Origin: Dehalococcoidia bacterium
GTDB taxonomy: Bacteria > Chloroflexota > Dehalococcoidia > Lucifugimonadales > SHYF01
DNA: 18,575 nt
Direction: 5' to 3'
NCBI GenBank assembly: GCA_009692985.1
Contig: SHYF01000010.1
Coordinates: forward strand, 1 to 18,575
Both the position numbers and the translations under genes were made by a program. This document shows positions 17,310-18,575 of this stretch, one piece after another (positions within the stretch are counted from its first letter, which is position 1; the number at the start of each line of letters is the position of its first letter). Under the pieces are notes generated by a model, which worked only from the letters and a program-made list of their open reading frames with translations, was not told where the DNA came from and did not search any database.

Positions 17310-17879
17310 CTAACTCGCCTCCTTGCATAAACGTGGTGGAATAGCTTTTGTTGGCCTCATGCCGTCCTGCTCCATTCGAAATCCATAACCGGAGATGAAC
17401 AGGCGATCAATACGATCTTTGTACATCGCCGCAACTACATAATCCTTTGCGCTTCCCAGGGTATCTAGTCCCCAATCTTGTGATGCCCCAATGGGAATGA
17501 TGGGCCAAGGCTCTCGGGTTACTCTTTGCGGCTCGTTTGCAGGATGCTTGCCCTTTGTCCAAGCTTCCTCACAATAATTGGGATCCCTATCCAAAAGAAT
17601 CGTCGGCTCGACTTGATATGCATCGCCTTGGCCTGTATTAGGAAAGAGTATCTCCCATTCATGGAAACGGGCGCTGCCCATTTCATTCCGTGGATGATGC
17701 CTCACGTAAGGCTGTATCGACGGCTCGTACAAAGCAAGCCTCTGGGTTTCTGCTTCCTTGGCTAGAGTCTCAGTGGCCTTTGCCATTTTCCTAGTTTCCC
17801 AAGCATACCAAATGACAGCCACCAACGTGAGGGAAAGTACAATACCTACTGAGAGTTGAATCCAATCCGAGGTGGTCAT
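17310..17879 (-). CDS. Unrecognised single-pass membrane protein
   Basis: A 189-residue protein of unknown function. Residues about 8-28 (LSVGIVLSLTLVAVIWYAW) form one transmembrane helix near the N terminus. A charged helical stretch ETRKMAKATETLAKEAETQR follows, likely a short coiled coil. The rest is a soluble domain with aromatic and proline-rich segments (YEPSIQPYVRHHP, REPWPIIPIG). A helix plus 'ETRKMA'-type linker is frequent in small phage- or island-borne hypotheticals, from general experience. GC is about 48% by eye, well below the trp genes. The ATG at 17879 has no close Shine-Dalgarno. The gene sits between a displaced trpG tail and trpD, and its last codons overlap the trpD ribosome binding site. 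It could be part of the same insertion as the toxin-antitoxin pair. Confidence 0.65.
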   Translation of the reverse strand: MTTSDWIQLSVGIVLSLTLVAVIWYAWETRKMAKATETLAKEAETQRLALYEPSIQPYVRHHPRNEMGSARFHEWEILFPNTGQGDAYQVEPTILLDRDPNYCEEAWTKGKHPANEPQRVTREPWPIIPIGASQDWGLDTLGSAKDYVVAAMYKDRIDRLFISGYGFRMEQDGMRPTKAIPPRLCKEAS

Positions 17880-17894
17880 GATTCTTGTTGGTTC

Positions 17895-17941
17895 CTACCC
17901 TTCCAGCCAATTCCGCAGCAGCTCCTTGCCCACCTGGGTTA
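17895..17941 (-). pseudogene. Displaced copy of the trpG 3' end
   Basis: On the minus strand this reads VTQVGKELLRNWLEG then TAG, almost the same as the true trpG tail at 18497-18542 (MTQSGKELLRNWLEG, TAG). Over 47 bases, eight differ. Of the codon changes, four are silent and one changes Val/Ser. The similarity starts exactly at the toxin stop codon (17939-17941) and stops just after the TAG. It has no start and is a remnant, one of two direct copies that bracket the toxin-antitoxin module. Confidence 0.85.
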
Positions 17942-18202
17942 CAGGTTCCTGTAGGCTTCACGCCTGTTCTTCACATGCAGGATAACAACCGATTGCTTGT
18001 CATCGTCTATCGTGTAGAGAATGCGGTACTCCACGCTGGCAACCCGATAAATCCTGTCCAGGCCATGAAGGAGTTTAACATCCTGTGGGCGAGGATTCTG
18101 AGCAAGCGAGATTATCTTAGTAGCGACCTGCCTCAGAATTTTGCCCTCCAGTCGCCGGAGGTCGCGGTCAGCCGACCTAGCCGTTGTTAGGGAGTAGGTC
18201 AC
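17939..18202 (-). CDS. RelE/ParE-family toxin
   Basis: An 87-residue protein of the RelE/ParE fold, whose members cleave ribosome-bound mRNA or poison gyrase; the sequence favours the RelE side. It begins (M)TYSLTTARSADRDLRRLEG, then ILRQVATKIISLAQNPRPQDVKLLHG, and ends with YRVASVEYRILYTIDDDKQSVVILHVKNRREAYRNL, the family's strand-rich core with the C-terminal Arg-Arg-x-x-Tyr-Arg. GTG at 18202 was chosen because it gives the family N terminus. The open frame runs further up but only through the antitoxin gene. It overlaps the antitoxin end by 26 bases, so translation is coupled. The stop codon TAA touches the displaced trpG tail. Confidence 0.85.
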   Translation of the reverse strand: MTYSLTTARSADRDLRRLEGKILRQVATKIISLAQNPRPQDVKLLHGLDRIYRVASVEYRILYTIDDDKQSVVILHVKNRREAYRNL

Positions 18203-18431
18203 TTTCGCCCAACTCTTTGATGATCTCATCGATTGGACGTGTCGGCTCACCCAGCCTCGCCTGGGCATCAGCTAAGTCTTCCAAGTCCTCCTGTTTTTCC
18301 ACCCACTCCTTCAGCGCCTCCACGACTACCTCTCGCAGCGTAATGCCGCGTTCGATGGCCAGAATCTTCACTGCCTTGTAGAGTTCGGTGTTGCCCAGGT
18401 CAACGGTAATCTTTGCTGTCTTGGTTACCAT
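18177..18431 (-). CDS. Ribbon-helix-helix antitoxin partner of the RelE-like toxin
   Basis: An 84-residue protein starting MVTKTAKITVDLGNTELYKA and continuing with VKILAIERGITLREVVVEALKEWVEKQ, a ribbon-helix-helix DNA-binding domain of CopG/MetJ type. The acidic C-terminal arm (EDLEDLADAQARLGEPTRPIDEII) is expected to wrap the toxin. ATG at 18431 was chosen because GGAGG lies 8 bases upstream; in-frame ATGs at 18452 and 18494 lie in or beside the operator and lack that spacing. The gene order antitoxin then toxin, and a perfect inverted repeat upstream, fit an autoregulated type II module. Confidence 0.85.
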   Translation of the reverse strand: MVTKTAKITVDLGNTELYKAVKILAIERGITLREVVVEALKEWVEKQEDLEDLADAQARLGEPTRPIDEIIKELGESDLLPNNG

Positions 18432-18453
18432 GTCGTCTACCTCCGCTGCCATA

Positions 18454-18489
18454 TTACCCATATTGCCATATAAACGGCAATATGGGTAA
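18454..18489. promoter_or_regulatory. Perfect inverted-repeat operator of the toxin-antitoxin module
   Basis: TTACCCATATTGCC (18454-18467) and GGCAATATGGGTAA (18476-18489) are perfect 14-bp inverted arms around an 8-base loop. The site lies between the trpG stop and the antitoxin start and covers the promoter below. It is most likely the binding site of the RHH antitoxin. As RNA it would also form a strong hairpin, but without a T-run. Confidence 0.75.
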
Positions 18490-18494
18490 GTCAA
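18467..18494 (-). promoter_or_regulatory. Candidate promoter of the toxin-antitoxin module
   Basis: On the minus strand TTGACT (18489-18494, 5 of 6 to -35) and TATATG (18467-18472, 4 of 6 to -10) are spaced 16 bp apart. The -10 lies in the loop of the inverted repeat, so a bound repressor would block it. The -35 begins two bases after the trpG stop, so the module carries its own promoter. Confidence 0.55.
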
Positions 18495-18496
18495 AC

Positions 18497-18575
18497 CTAC
18501 CCCTCCAACCAGTTCCGTAGCAGCTCCTTGCCTGACTGGGTCATGATGGACTCTGGATGGAACTGGATGCCCTCC
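18497..18575 (-). CDS. trpG: Anthranilate synthase glutaminase subunit, C-terminal end (cut by window edge)
   Basis: The last 25 codons plus the stop read EGIQFHPESIMTQSGKELLR followed by NWLEG and TAG. QFHPES carries the catalytic histidine and glutamate of class I glutamine amidotransferases, and HPESIMT with GKELLRNWL is the normal TrpG/PabA ending. TrpG supplies ammonia to TrpE for anthranilate synthesis from chorismate. The rest of the gene is off the right edge. Its final 47 bp are repeated at 17895-17941, downstream of the toxin-antitoxin genes. PabA cannot be excluded from the tail alone, but trpDCFB downstream supports TrpG. Confidence 0.88.
   Translation of the reverse strand, partial: EGIQFHPESIMTQSGKELLRNWLEG

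Noticed and set aside
18203..18268. Longer toxin start (22 more residues from 18268)
   Set aside because: The extra residues only read through the antitoxin gene and do not resemble RelE; the GTG at 18202 gives the normal family start.

Overview
The window looks like chromosomal DNA from a high-GC bacterium, most likely a Chloroflexota lineage (Dehalococcoidia or SAR202-like). This is inferred from a UPF0182 membrane protein, the style of the alanyl-tRNA synthetase, and many intergenic hairpin repeats of the kind common in those genomes. No rRNA or other strong marker is present, so the placement is tentative. All genes but one lie on the minus strand, so transcription runs from right to left.

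In transcription order, the right end carries tryptophan genes: the last codons of trpG, then trpD, trpC, trpF and trpB. Next come arginine genes (argJ, argB, a UPF0182 membrane protein, argD). Then come alaS-ruvX and the shikimate genes aroE and aroC. A HicB-like antitoxin gene runs off the left edge. AroE and AroC feed chorismate to TrpG/D/C/F/B. ArgJ, ArgB and ArgD belong to the acetylated (ornithine) branch of arginine synthesis. No trpA is visible after trpB.

Accessory DNA is wedged into the joints of this housekeeping block. (1) An RHH antitoxin/RelE toxin pair sits between trpG and trpD. It is bounded on both sides by a copy of the last ~47 bp of trpG, and its promoter overlaps a perfect 14-bp inverted-repeat operator. 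(2) A low-GC gene for a one-helix membrane protein follows, ending on the ribosome binding site of trpD. (3) A 200-residue PD-(D/E)XK nuclease-like domain is fused in frame to the N terminus of TrpB; the fused ORF has a strong ribosome binding site at its own start and none at the natural TrpB start. (4) A PPOX-family flavin/F420 enzyme gene on the opposite strand is flanked by two direct copies of a ~104-bp hairpin repeat, where trpA might have been expected. (5) alaS reads through two unrelated palindromic repeats as coding sequence immediately before its editing-domain zinc motif, and has a second, AT-richer insertion in the middle.

Five copies of one hairpin-repeat family were found: aroC/aroE, alaS/argD, both sides of the PPOX gene, and trpF/trpC. 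In two cases the repeat end lies at, or may supply, the ribosome binding site of the next gene.
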